Part shown: positions 1 through 10,639 of the stretch, one piece after another | How the letters are laid out: the number at the start of each line of letters is the position of its first letter | Numbering within the stretch: the first letter of the stretch is position 1 | Assembly: GCA_002786065.1 (NCBI GenBank) | Contig: NHNY01000021.1 | Coordinates: 1 to 64,000 of the forward strand | Length of the DNA stretch: 64,000 nucleotides | Source of the DNA: Microcyclospora pomicola | Taxonomy: Eukaryota; Ascomycota; Dothideomycetes; Capnodiales | Direction: 5' to 3' | Translations under genes and position numbers: made by a program | Notes under the pieces: generated by a model | Database searches by the model: none | The model's input: only the letters and a program-made list of their open reading frames with translations | What the model was told of the DNA's origin: nothing

Positions 1-244
1 CCTTGCGCCGCATGACGGTCGCGGGCCCGCCGGGCGGCTTGGGCGAGGTCGTGCGCGCGCTGCCGGTGCTGGCGCCGGTGCTGGCGCCCGTGGCGCCCGA
101 GGTGACGGGGGAGGAGGGGCGGGGAGCGGACTGTGTGGGCGGAAAGTAGAGGAGGTCAGTGAGGGGGTTCTTCGGGTGGGTGTTTGAGGGTGGAGGGTGG
201 TGGATTTCGCGGGGAGGATGGGAGGTGGGCGTGCGACGTACCAT
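1..244 (-). CDS. SEC61B: Sec61 beta subunit (Sbh1), N-terminal part, runs off window
   Basis: Small tail-anchored subunit of the ER Sec61 translocon. Only the cytosolic N-terminus lies in the window. The ATG is at 244-242 and is followed at once by a donor (GTACGT, 241). The intron ends in CACAG at 131, and the second exon runs from 130 off the left edge. The joined protein begins MSAPRPSSPVTSG, continues with a Ser/Thr/Ala/Gly-rich stretch and a PKPPGGPATVMRRK segment, then leaves the window. This low-complexity head ending in an R-R-K motif is typical of fungal Sec61 beta. The C-terminal membrane helix lies outside, so the identification rests on the N-terminus and gene architecture. The first exon contributes only the start codon. 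The upstream region holds a perfect GTCACGTGAC palindrome. Confidence 0.72.
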   Translation of the reverse strand, partial: MVRRTPTSHPPREIHHPPPSNTHPKNPLTDLLYFPPTQSAPRPSSPVTSGATGASTGASTGSARTTSPKPPGGPATVMRRK

Positions 245-642
245 GTTGTGTGGTTGTTGAGGGGTGGAGTTCAGTTCCGGTGCGGTGAAGTGAAGTCGGA
301 TAGAATGAAGCAGTAGCTTAATCTATGCCCGCGCGCAGGTAGTAGAGGTGATGCTTCCTGCGTCCAGCTACTTGGTGTCGAGATCAACTCTTGCTCTTCT
401 TCCCCTGTTCTGCTCGGTCGCTAGGATGGCGGAATTCGAATCGATGGAATGGGGTCGATACCGTCGAGGGAGGTGGTAGTGGTAGTGTCGTGCGTGGTAG
501 GATTGTTGCAAACAATCCTTGGATCGAAATCGCGACAAGCTGTACTATGGACTGCGGTGGCTTTACTTTGTTAGGTCTACCCATCTGGACACGATTCACC
601 TCCGCAAGCTCCGCAACGTGGAAGTCTTGGCGGAGGAAGTAT

Positions 643-652
643 GTCACGTGAC
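643..652. promoter_or_regulatory. E-box palindrome GTCACGTGAC upstream of SEC61B
   Basis: A perfect 10-bp palindrome centred on CACGTG, about 400 bp upstream of the SEC61B start codon. In fungi this core is bound by bHLH factors of the Cbf1/SREBP/Tye7 kinds. The site is seen in the sequence; the binding factor is inferred. Confidence 0.4.
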
Positions 653-1002
653 GGCATGGGTTCTCCTTATATGTTACGTCCAACCAACCCTGCACATCGG
701 CGTTCATACATACGGACGTGTTTTCTGCATGATATGCCGGCTTGCTTTACACGACGCTACTACGGCCTAGACTGCCATGAGAGATCTAGATAAGGTAGCA
801 CGAGAGAGAGACGAAAATGCACATCCGCGCCCCAAAAGCCCAAGAAATTGTAATCTTTTCCCCGTCAAGGTATATAGGTATGCACGCCTCCCCAATGATC
901 AAAAGTACAAGGAACCTGTTCTGCAAAAGGTATAATGCCGATCAAAGAGTCAAGCCCCACCTCATCCAGCTATTTCCCCCTTTTGCTCCCCAAGTCCGAG
1001 TC

Positions 1003-1050
1003 GACAACAACAACAACAACAGTAGCAACAGTAGCAGCGACAACACCACC
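1003..1050. repeat. CAA/CAG-rich trinucleotide run
   Basis: An imperfect run of CAA units passing into CAG/CGA-like units, between SEC61B and the next gene. It is open in several frames on both strands, but none of those frames looks like a gene. Read as an intergenic microsatellite. Confidence 0.6.
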
Positions 1051-1630
1051 ATCCTTCTGCCCAGCAGTTCGCCGTTGGTAGAACACAGCGCCAGATGAAC
1101 GTTTTTCTTTCCCTCCCTGTGCAAATGTGCCCGTTCTCCACTCCGAGAAATCCCTTCAAAGCCCCCTCGCCATGTGGTGGTCAACAGAATCCCTTCCAAG
1201 CCGAAAAAGTGATCCAAACAGATGTCAAACAAAAATCGATCAATGCTCCAGATTGGGGGTTCCCCTCTTCATTGCCTCGCGTCAATCCAGTCCAAAAGAA
1301 AAAGCACGACTCCCTTTTCTCTCCCAGATCAGACCAGAATGTCGCCTCATCCACCAGTCCGGACCGTACTGGGGAAATCATTTGCACGCCACCGAGAAGG
1401 TCGAATCGCGAAAGCACGCCTTTCTTCCCCTTACAACCCAGACAGAACACCCCATGAAAATGCAAAAAAGTTTTTTATCCACCTTTCAATGCGCGCGACA
1501 CGATGCGTCAGACCCAAACTCCTGGTGCCACGCAACTCCGTCCATACCATCCGTACGGCCTTTTTCTTCCTCGTTCTAAATCACGTGGCGAATACTCGTG
1601 TTTCTCTCTCGCCTCGGGTGGAAAACACCA

Positions 1631-2899
1631 CTAACCCCATACTGAAGGCTGCACGGCAAGAGAGCCCTTGCTGGACCCCCAGACCCCGCTGTTGCTACCC
1701 CAGTTGCTCAGACCAGGGACGGTCTTGTCGTTCAGACCTGGGTTGGAGGCTGCAGAGGTCGAACGCTCGTCTTTCTGGTGGTTGGAGTTCTGCTCGGCGC
1801 TGAATCCGTAGCTCAGCGAGGATGGAGTCAGGGGCGTGGTGGAGCGCTTGTTGAGTCCTGGTGCTGCGCCTGGTGCTTGTTGAGGGCGAGTGCCGATCGG
1901 CGCAACTCCTCCAAGGCTGTTTTTTTGCGAGCCCAATAATGGTGGAGAGCCAGCCGGGCTGGAGCTTGACGTTCGGCCGTTCGTCTGCGCCTCGTTGAGG
2001 AGGTTGAAGGATGGCGGTTGCTGGGCAGAGCTGGAGCTGGGAGATGCCGTGTTCTCGTTGCGGTCGCGTGGAGGCATCTGAACCACTCCTTCGGCACCTG
2101 GCGGAGCATTCACGCCGAACGAGTCGAATGCTAGAGGCGACGGACCACGTCCTCCGCTGGGAACTCGAGCATCGCCGCTCTGAGAGGCCGACCGGCTGCC
2201 GTCTTGCGAGTAGAGGCTCGCGTTGTCGCCATAAAGCGCACGGTGCTGGCGGGCAATCAACTCCCGACGATCATCCTCGGACATGGTGTTGGGGCTCATG
2301 GCACGATCGGACTTGGGCCCGGACGCTGTATCTTCTTCGCAAAGTTAGTTTCGCCGACGCATGCCTCATGCTATATCCAACTCACTTCGGTTATACTGCT
2401 GCTCCTGGTGGTAGTTCCGCAGCTCCCGTTCCCGCTGTGCAGCCATGCGACGCTTGGCCTGCAACATCTGCTCCGCTTCACTCTGTCGCCCGCCCGGGAA
2501 TCGCTGGCCCTGGTAGAAGTTCTGTAGACCGGCCGATCCGGGACGAGAGCCGTCGTACTCGCTCACAGAATGGTGTCTCGAGGGCGGTCCACCGCCCATT
2601 CTTGGATCGCTGCCATACTCATGTCCTCGGCCGGTGACCGGCATGCTGTCTCGTCGCGCCGGCGAGTGCACGGCGGCTGGTTGGATCTGACCGGGGAACC
2701 ATTTCCCACTCTTCATGAGGTTGTCGGTCGCGCGATCGATCTCTTCGAATTGCGAGGCGAAAGCGCCCGTCTCGTGCGTGTGCTGTGACATGGCCGAACC
2801 GGTGTTGGAGCGCGATGGAGGAGCCTGTTGTTCTCGCGCCGCCTGACGGCCGGGCCCAGGGCCATTCCACGCGGCGTCGGTATCGTAAAAGGACGCCAT
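1631..2899 (-). CDS. Conserved Pezizomycotina protein, function unknown
   Basis: Two exons, 2899-2386 and 2325-1631, joined across a 60-bp intron (GTGAGT donor at 2385, ACAG acceptor), giving about 402 residues. The protein starts MASFYDTDAAW and has a short predicted helix around FEEIDRATDNLMKSGKW. A basic, Glu/Gln-rich helical stretch near residues 140-170 contains AKRRMAAQRERELRNYHQEQ. Just after the splice junction comes SEDDRRELIARQHRALYG. The second half is Ser/Pro/Asn-rich and disordered and ends in a repeated Trp-Gly pattern (SNWGSNSGVWGS, QPSVWG). I recall the same block order in other filamentous ascomycetes without a functional name, so this looks like a conserved, uncharacterised, mostly disordered protein. 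It has no catalytic motif, signal peptide or membrane segment. The tail suggests a peptide ligand role, but that is speculation. Confidence 0.78.
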
Positions 2900-4837
2900 T
2901 TTCGTCGGGAGAGGAGCGGGGCGGTCGAGGTGGAAGTCGCCGGGAGATGCAGGCTGTGAATCGAGATTTGTGTTAGAATTGCTGGACACTGCACATGCTG
3001 CCGTTGCGCGTGTGGTCAGGCAGACACGAGTGACGTTCGAGCGGGCCTGCAATAATATTTCGTGAAGTAGGGACAAGATTCGCCGGCAGGATTTGTCGGC
3101 GTGGTTGACCCTGAGTGTGGCCGAGGTGGAGGGGGAACGGCCGTCGCGCGCGCGTGGATGCGACTCGGGAATTGTAGGGCGATTGGCGACTCACCTTTTT
3201 CGTGGGTTCCTGTGGGTATCGTGCAGTATGTTTCGTGCTGCTCCTCGACGCCGACTGAGACCGTAAGATGGATGAAGAGTGTCTTTTCCAGCAGAGTGAG
3301 GAGGAGGACAACGAGAAGACGGGCAGATGCTTGCGAGGCACAGAGTAGGTTGGTTCTAGCAGTTTTGCTCATCTCCGCGCTGGCCGACACTTTTCAATTT
3401 CCCCGACTCGGGCAACCCTTGGGGCGTTTGGCACTAAATCTCGTAGGTTCGCTCGCATCTGATGAGATCCCACTTGCATCGTTTCGACATGGATGATCCT
3501 GAGATACGACCCCACGTGTTCGTTCGGTCGATTCATGCTGATATTTGATGATGTTGAGCATGTCAGGCAGTCTGAAAGCAGCACAATTCATCTCTATCTT
3601 GCCTTGCACGTGAAAGTCTGATCGCGCATGCACGTGAGCGTCACTTCATGCAGTGCATTTGGCGATATCCAACACCAGACGACATCGCTGACCGGCGTAT
3701 TGTTGATCGCCATGACCTTATGAAAGAACGAACCCTTCTTCCGAATACCAGGACGACAAGTACCAGTTCAGCGATGTTGAATGATCTGTCTCGAGCATCA
3801 ACCCTGGACAACTCGTCACATGCATCATCTGCACGCAGTCATAAGATCCATACACACCTGTCTAGATCGTAGGAACATCTCACGAGACCATTCGACACAT
3901 AGCTAATCCTCCAAGAACTCCGTCAGCATCACTCACTCACACGATCACAAGCCACAGCAGCAGACATGCACAACGGCGCAGTCATCACATGCGTTCTGTG
4001 AAATCCCTAGGTCTGCTCCACTCGGGAGTCGTAAGATGTGACAGCGGCTCGGTCCTCCGACAGCGTACGGTGACTGTTTGCCGGGCACATGTCTGTAATT
4101 CATGTCAGAATCCATGATGGATGTCATCCATATACAAAGCAATGTAATGTCAGCATAGCACGCGACGTGACGTCCTGTAAGTGACAGTACCTATCACCTA
4201 GATATGTATATATACACCTGATCTACCGTGCCCTACCTGCAAGATTCCCGACGTTGTGATAAGCTGCTGATCAATCATCCAGTACGCGGAAGTGTACATG
4301 GATGTATTCACGCCTCAAGATGCAGGTAGGGTATGTATTGCGAATGTCATGCCAGGGATGTCTTGTGACATAGGTGACCAAGTTTCATTTCAGTCTACAT
4401 TCCTCTGCGTTCCCTGATGGGGGAGATACCGATGGGAGATGTTCATGACATATCTGAAACATGTATAAGGCATGATGATGACAAGAGCTGTATACATGTC
4501 TGCGTGTAGAGGTGGTGTGTATGCAAGTGACAAAGGCTAAAGATATCCTGCAATCCTCTTTCTTTCGTGAAATGCTGCTCTCTCCCTTTCGTGAAATCGT
4601 CAAAGGGCCGCCCTGGCAAATCGATCCTTCGTCAAAGGGGCCGTGAATAAGTACATGTCGACATAAATCGTAACGGTCATGATCGAGCTTCTCGCTCGTG
4701 TATTCGTACGCGCATGGCGGTGGTATCGTTCGCGGTCGTGGTGTGGGCGAGACCCATATAAGCCAAGATCGCCAGCTCGGTTTTCCTTCTTCTTCGTCGA
4801 CAGCATCGAAGAGATCCACAAGACCATTGACGAGGCA
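2900..4837. other. Intergenic, about 1.9 kb between divergent genes
   Basis: No gene recognised; the ORFs are short, overlapping and without family resemblance. Features seen: a CRE-like TGACGTCC at 4168-4175, a TATA-rich stretch at about 4198-4217, and a TATAA-like CATATAAG at about 4754-4761, roughly 80 bp before the chosen F-box start. Confidence 0.45.
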
Positions 4838-5458
4838 ATGGCGAATACTCGCGTGCCTCGCAGTGCCTCAGCTTCGGCAAGCGATATCGACCATCCAGCT
4901 CCGCCCGCATCCACATCCGCAACCACATCCACGACCTCGACCGTGGCACGCCTCGACTTACTTCCCGCAGAAGTGCTCCAGTTGATCATCGACGACATCC
5001 CCATCTCCGCGCTGATCGCGCTCAAACTCTGCAACCGGGCACTGCTCCAGAGGGTCCCGCTGAAGGACATGCATCGCCTCAAGACCATGTCGACGTGCGA
5101 GCATTCCGCGCTCCTCCGCTATCAACATCAGTACAAGGAGCTGCGCGATGGCCGCGCATACTGCGTCCTGTGCCGTATGCTGCAGAAACTTAAAGTCCTG
5201 CGCGAAGGCGGAGGCAGGATGTGCGATTTCCATGGCTTGGAACAGCAGCCGTGGGCGGAATGCACGCTCGATCCGGAGGCAGTCCAAGACCCAAGGTTCC
5301 GCTGGGAACGGGAGGTACGTCAGTTTTGCACGCACGATCGCCAGGTGCTTTGGGCGCGTGGGAATGCACCGTGTCAATGCGGCTGTCAATTTTGCGAGCA
5401 CGTCGACGTGAACGTTCTTGTGCAGAGCTTGAGGCCATCAAGTGGGGATATAGACTAG
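4838..5458 (+). CDS. F-box domain protein with Cys-rich C-terminus
   Basis: A 206-residue single-exon protein. After a Ser/Thr/Ala/Pro-rich head of about 38 residues comes an F-box-like motif, LDLLPAEVLQLIIDDIPI, followed by a second helix with ALIALKLCNRALL. This is the segment that binds Skp1 in SCF ubiquitin ligases. The rest resembles the short fungal F-box family with a conserved Cys/His-rich tail: CVLCRM near residue 108, a MCDFHG segment, and a late CQCGCQFCEH cluster that may bind a metal. There is no WD40 or LRR recognition domain. The frame is open further upstream to 4679, but a CATATAAG box sits between that point and this ATG, so MANTRVPR is the preferred start. The gene is convergent with the four-TM gene ending at 5586. 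Substrate unknown. Confidence 0.72.
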   Translation: MANTRVPRSASASASDIDHPAPPASTSATTSTTSTVARLDLLPAEVLQLIIDDIPISALIALKLCNRALLQRVPLKDMHRLKTMSTCEHSALLRYQHQYKELRDGRAYCVLCRMLQKLKVLREGGGRMCDFHGLEQQPWAECTLDPEAVQDPRFRWEREVRQFCTHDRQVLWARGNAPCQCGCQFCEHVDVNVLVQSLRPSSGDID

Positions 5459-5585
5459 GCTTTTGACCCTCATCTTCGTCGCATGGAAGCCATGTGGCTA
5501 GAGGGAAGAGCCATGTGGGTAGCCGATCCTGGGTGTCGTGCTTAGAACATTGACCTCGTGGCATCTCCTGCAATGGTGATCATGA

Positions 5586-6359
5586 CTAGCATTCCTCCAG
5601 TGGTCGTCGTTTCTCATCTCTGTACACACCATCACCCGAAATCTTTGGCGCAGACAAGAACTCGTCACGTGCCACAGCCAGACTATGTTTCCGCACAGCC
5701 AGCGCCACCATGCCCTGGGCGGTGGTCATGATGACCAACAGCATGGCAAACACGATATGCACGGCGCGCATGCCCAGCACGCAACTCCGCGTCTGGTCCT
5801 CGAGGTAGGCGTCCGAGACGAGCTCGTGGCTGGACAGCGGGACGTCGCAGACATCCTGGCCGATCAACAAATCCTCGAAGAGATGAACGATCAGCACGCG
5901 ACAGGCGGCCGAGACGATGGTATCGAGAAGCAGGAAATTGGCGAATGCGCTGATGTAGATGGAGCGGTTCTGTTTGTTACTGATGTCAGCTTTTTGCTTC
6001 TCGTCCAGCGTCGGTTTAAAAGGATCGAGTGCCTACCTTGACCGCGCCTACTACACCAACTAGCGAGAAAATGCAGCCAATCCAGGCGTAGGCGGTAATG
6101 CCCTGATCTACGAACGGAGTGTCGTCGGAGAGGTGGCGACAGGCCAGCGCGGTCAGAAGCTGGTAGACGAAGGATGTGGCGGCGATGATGATGGGAAACG
6201 TCCTGCTAATGCTGTAGCAATAACAATCAGCATCATGTCGTGTTATTCCGCGCCTCAAAGAAGCTCTCACCTGTTCTCACGATCCATCCACCGTGTCCGC
6301 GCCATGCTGTCTTTGCCTTCCAGTCGCAAGCTCTTCACGTTCAGCAGGTTGTGTTCCAT
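5586..6359 (-). CDS. Four-TM fungal membrane protein, function unknown
   Basis: Three exons: 6359-6271, 6202-6037 and 5969-5586. All junctions keep frame and give about 212 residues. The start is MEHNLLNVKSLRLEGKDSM. Four hydrophobic stretches follow: around TFPIIIAATSFVYQLLTALA, around ITAYAWIGCIFSLVGVVGAV, around YISAFANFLLLDTIVSAA, and around AVHIVFAMLLVIMTTAQGMV. A Cys-containing loop lies between TM3 and TM4 (GQDVCDVPLSS...TRSCVLG), and a short charged tail ends PLEEC. The layout recalls tetraspan proteins of fungal endomembranes, but I recognise no named family. The first donor region contains two overlapping GTGAGA sites 10 nt apart. The downstream one, with the GCAG acceptor, restores NRTFP and frame. 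Confidence 0.68.
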
Positions 6360-7653
6360 TGCCACTGATCAACAACAAAGCGTCCTCGCCTCGTCAGTGT
6401 CACAGCGTCAAGAGGAAAGAAACAAGACAGCAGTAACAACAGCAACAATAGCAACAACACCAGAATCAGACCACCAGACGAAAGCCAGGCGGGCAACAAG
6501 GCATACAAGTACAGAGCTATGCTTCCCCCACCGCCACGCGCGCGCGGTGGTGAGGTCAGATCGGTACTAGGGAGGATTCCTCCGAGGACCGAGACAGCCG
6601 CCGTGCCAAGATTCGTCCAGCACCTGGTAGAGGTGTCGGGCGGAACGGAGTTTAGAGTTGTGCGACACGCACCAAAGCGGTCAGCAGAAACTCTTTTCTG
6701 CGCTGAGGGACCGGGAGGCGTCGCTCGTTGCAGCCAGCATTCCATGGCGTGGCGTGCGCACAGCGACAGTAGTGTGGTTGCGTGCATGGGTCGGTATGTA
6801 CATGGGCACTACTGTAATAGTGTGTATGTACCAGGGCACAAGTCATGATGCCACTCGAGCGAATCCGCGGGCTTCCGAAGCCGAGACTGCCGCCGCGGGC
6901 ATGGCGTGAGTGATTGGACAGGACCGCTGTGTTGCAGTCAGCAGTCGAACTACATGTACTGTAGATCGGTAGATCGACTTCCATCGTCTCACAGAGCGCA
7001 TCGCCATCACGAGCCAACTTACCCAGAAGGTGTTGTGCCAAGAACATTCGGCCACGGTTTGAATGTCACGGTGAAGGCGGAACCGAGCAGAGCGGCAGTT
7101 TGGTCTGGACGGGCCGTGCTGATTGTTGATAAGGATTGGGGCATGATGGTTGTGGCATGTCTACCTTTTAGCTGATCTGTGCTATTATCGATGGTCATGT
7201 ATAGGACCCACGCTCCCACATGCAATGATTGCCGAGCAGGGCCTACAGTACCTCATGATCGACGTGGCATGGATGCAGGAGTTGCAGGTGCAGTTGGCCG
7301 CATAGGATGGAGCTGAAATAGCATACCTTACCTATCGCCTTGTACTGACAGATCGAACATGTCTCACCAGCACGAGATATACCAAGATTCGCGCCAAATA
7401 CAGAGTCATATTCTGGTTGGTTGGGTTCAACTCCTTTGCTACATCTGCGCAAATTGAACCCCTCTAGAAGGTCTTAGGAATTCCTGCTACCTGCTAAGAA
7501 GACCCATTTGCCTTTGCTCATCAACTCCTCTGCCACTGCAGATCGGGGAGTGTCTCTCTTGTAGGCAGCAGGCTATGTCGTCCTGCTCGTAGTGGTATGA
7601 TAGATCAGGCTGACTCGCCTGAAGTGATCCTTCACCTTCATTGATCTCGACTC
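6360..7653. other. Intergenic, about 1.3 kb
   Basis: Promoter side of the four-TM gene and 3' flank of the DUF7587-like gene. Apart from the AAC/GCA run I see nothing structured. A GGTTCAACTCC at about 7426 resembles a tRNA B-box, but no cloverleaf can be built around it. Confidence 0.45.
6421..6465. repeat. AAC/GCA-rich microsatellite-like run
   Basis: An imperfect run of ACA/GCAACA units just upstream of the four-TM gene. Probably promoter or 5' UTR low complexity. It is not coding in any convincing frame. Confidence 0.45.
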
Positions 7654-9984
7654 CTAGATCTGTTTCGCGCCATCAACCACCTCGGAGCCAGCGTCTTCGT
7701 CATCGACGTCTGTCATAGCAAGCATCGGGCCCTCGTCCTGTGCTTGCTCCTCCACTCGAGCCGTCACGGCTGCTTCCTCCACAACATCCTCATCTTCATC
7801 GGAGGCCTGTGGTGATGAGCCATCGGCCGTGTCGGACATCTCAGAATCTACCATGGCTCCGCTAGCAACGCTGACGGCATCATCGTCTGGAGACCTTGCA
7901 GCTGCTGCTTGAATTCGAGCCCGTCTACGAATCTCTCGCTCTTTGGCAAGTCTGATACGCCTCAGCGCTACAAACTTTACTTCGAGGTTTGCAGAGCAGC
8001 GACCCGCGAAATCGAAGTCGAGGTCGACGCAAACGACTTGTTGAGCCGGTACAGGAGGGATAGAGAACACCCCACATGCCTCTCGGATGCGATCGAGGGC
8101 TTGCATGGTCTCTGGTAAGTTGTTTGGAATGATATGCATCCCAGGATAAATCACATCCCGAACGCTGCCTGCTGCTGATCGTTAGTCTCGAGCCTGAGCG
8201 GTTGCGGTTACAGTCACTTACCAGTGAAATGATCCCTGACGTATTGCTCGAAGATGGTCACATGGCCTTCCCTTCGTGACAACGCGACGAAGTCTACGAA
8301 TATGCGGAAGTTGACCGAGCGCGTGGGCGATGATTCGTCAGGAGCTGAAACGTCGTCCCGGATAAAAAGCTTCGCCAGTCTCATGGCTTGGTCCAGGAAA
8401 CCGATGGAAAAGGGCGCTGGGACAGCCCAGGCATGCCAGAGCGTTCGCAGCACCACGCAGCGAGTGGCCAGTTGACTCATCTCTTTCATTGCGTCGTTGT
8501 CGTACAACCATGGGAGGAAGTCGAGAAATCTCGCCCGCTTCAATGCTTTCAATCCCACTATCTGAAACGGCTCATCCCCAAATTGGATCTTGCCATGCAT
8601 GACATACTCATGCGTGTATTGCGGACTCCGAAGCCTGTTCAAATGGTGATCAAGCCACTTATCTTCTATATCCTTCATACCGAGTAGATCCCGAAGCCGT
8701 GAAACATTATAGACTTCCACTGGCCTACCTTTCGTCGTTCTGATCTTGCGGGTGTCGATACACGAAATGGTTATCCCACTTTCACCTCTCAACTCGCGAA
8801 GAAGTGCATGCACAAATGCGAACAGGAGCGATGTCGTCCAGGAGGAAAATTGGTCGTCCAATCTCCTTTCCCATAGGATGCGACGTCCAAAGTTCTCGAC
8901 TAAGTCAGACAAGGGGAAGTCGTAGATGGATGAGTGGATGGGTCTGTTATTCTCAGCAGCGGCGGGCACTATTGTCTTCTTGTCTATAATCCCTTGTGTG
9001 GAACCTTTTCCGTGGAGGGAGTGAACGTGCCAAAGGTACGTTGGCGGATTCTTGGTGAGCTCTGAGACAAGTGTCAGTTCAAGTCATTCATTGCGCCTAG
9101 CAGTGCGCGGTACCTTTGATTTGGTCCTTCTGGGATTGAGTGAGTTTGTCACTGTCCTCAGCCTGGTGTACACCGCCCCTGTGCTGCGCATGTGATGGTT
9201 CAGTCAATCGGGTGGTGCTCGGTGAGCGTGCATCTTCAAGGCTGTCTTTGGCTCCTACTAGATTGTTTAAATCGGCGGTAACGATGGCCTCATTCACGTT
9301 CGCTGTTGCATACGCCATGTCTGAACCCTCTTCCAAGCCCGAGCGTTCAGATAGAGGCGAGTTGACATTGCCAGGCTCAGCTTCCTCTCCTTGGAATGGT
9401 TCATCATTGGCGGCCTCGGACGCTGCAGTTAATCTACACGCAGCCGTCGTTTTTGCGTCCTTGATTGCGAGCTTTTCTTTTTTCCGTCTGATATCATCTA
9501 TGCGCTTAGCTTCAGCTTTCTTCTTCCGAAGGCTCACTGCATAAGATGCAAGACTGTCAGCATCCTCAAAAGCTAGTTGTTCCTCGGGATGCACATTCTT
9601 GAAGTCTCGAGGTTTCTTTCTTTTCTCAGCTGTAACCTTTGCTTTCTTCACAGCTGATTTTCTAGGCTTCGATTTGCGCTTACGCTTCTCCCCGGCTCGG
9701 CCGACAGACCCCGTGGTGTCCTCAACAGTCAGCATGCGAGATTCATCCTCGATGTCTGGAACGCTCTTCCCCTGGCCATGTACATCGAGGTCGCCGGGTC
9801 CAGCTAGGTTCTGCAGATACGATTCCAATGCAACCAGAGACCATGTATCGGACGCGAATTCGACAGTGTCCTGCTTTTCTTTTCCAGTGAGGTCAAGTAT
9901 GGCCTGCAGTTCTGCTTTGGAATACCGTTTGATGTCCTTGTATCTGCCTTTTCTAGGACTCGGATGCTGGATCCCGAGCTCCAT
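7654..9984 (-). CDS. Protein with DUF7587-like domain, function unknown
   Basis: Three exons, 9984-9114, 9061-8222 and 8168-7654 (introns 52 and 53 bp), give about 741 residues. The start is MELGIQHPSPRKGRYKDI, the first ATG in the open frame. Residues 1-290 are charged and Lys-rich, with probable nuclear-localisation stretches (KRKRKSKPRK, KRKKPRDFK) and a coiled-coil-like KKKAEAKRIDDIRRKKEK. Residues about 292-470 form a folded domain opening PTYLWHVHSLHG. It then has IYDFPLSDL, FSSWTTSLLFAF at 362-373, CIDTRKI, VYNVSRLRDLL and HEYVMHGKI at 441-449. This order matches what I remember of DUF7587, a domain common in dothideomycete and other filamentous fungal proteins. The tail is acidic (DEDEDVVEEAAV and similar). 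The FSSWT...EYxxHG layout is reminiscent of ADP-ribosyltransferases, but that is inference only. There are no neighbours in the same pathway. Confidence 0.68.
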
Positions 9985-10639
9985 TGCAGCTTGTGGTGAT
10001 CTGAGGTCAATAGAGATGCCAAAGGCCGATGATGTTGGAGGAAGAAGCAAAGTTCGATTGGAAAAGGGAACTCGGAAGATGTAGGGTGGAAGAAGAGAGG
10101 AGGAAAGAAGAAAAGAAAGCAAAAAGAATATGTAGTCATCGCTCGCAAGTGTCCAGGCTCAATGACGAACCGAGTGAACAGAAAATATCGAATCGATCTT
10201 CAAGTGAAGAGGTAGCAGGATGCATCTGAAGTGAAGTGATCATCTGAAGTGAGGTAGAGAACAGATCGTGATACCACTCCTCTACTTCCGCAGCCATTAT
10301 CAGCGTAGTATGCTCTGTCGAAGCCTCAATGATGTCTTGAGGAGAATCGTTACAACACATCTGCCTGGTACATTCGAGTCCACCGTTGTTGAATCCACGG
10401 CCAGCAAGCCGACGATCGGACGGAAAGAGACGAATCCAGTCAAATAATGCACCAAGATCCAAAAGCTCGAGAGGACAAGACTGACCCGCGCAACGAGTGA
10501 AGGGGCGAAACCAAGTAAAGTCCAGTAGTGAGCAGAGTAGCAGTCCATGATACCTCATTGTTCCCATGAAGGTGATCCCATACAGAGCACGGATCCAAGA
10601 GCAGCATCTCAATGAAGTCATGTTGTGATCGGGGTAGGT
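9985..10639. other. Intergenic, 5' region of DUF7587-like gene
   Basis: No gene recognised. Contains purine-rich sequence at about 10050-10130 and a short direct repeat of CATCTGAAGTGA at about 10219-10252. The rest is featureless. Confidence 0.4.

Larger units (their letters stand above)
245..1630. other. Intergenic, SEC61B upstream region and 3' flank of next gene
   Basis: No gene recognised. Holds the SEC61B promoter, the CACGTG palindrome, the CAA/CAG run, a second CACGTG at 1582-1587, and pyrimidine-rich sequence at about 1090-1620 that is probably 3' UTR of the minus-strand gene ending at 1631. Confidence 0.5.

Noticed and set aside
4679-4837. N-terminal extension of the F-box frame
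   Set aside because: A TATA-like CATATAAG lies inside it, and the extension has no family resemblance.
7420-7445. GGTTCAACTCC resembling a tRNA B-box
   Set aside because: No T-stem, acceptor stem or anticodon loop can be formed around it.
10208-10252. Direct repeat CATCTGAAGTGA as a possible insertion footprint
   Set aside because: Only 12 bp, spacing of about 10 bp, and no element between or beside the copies.
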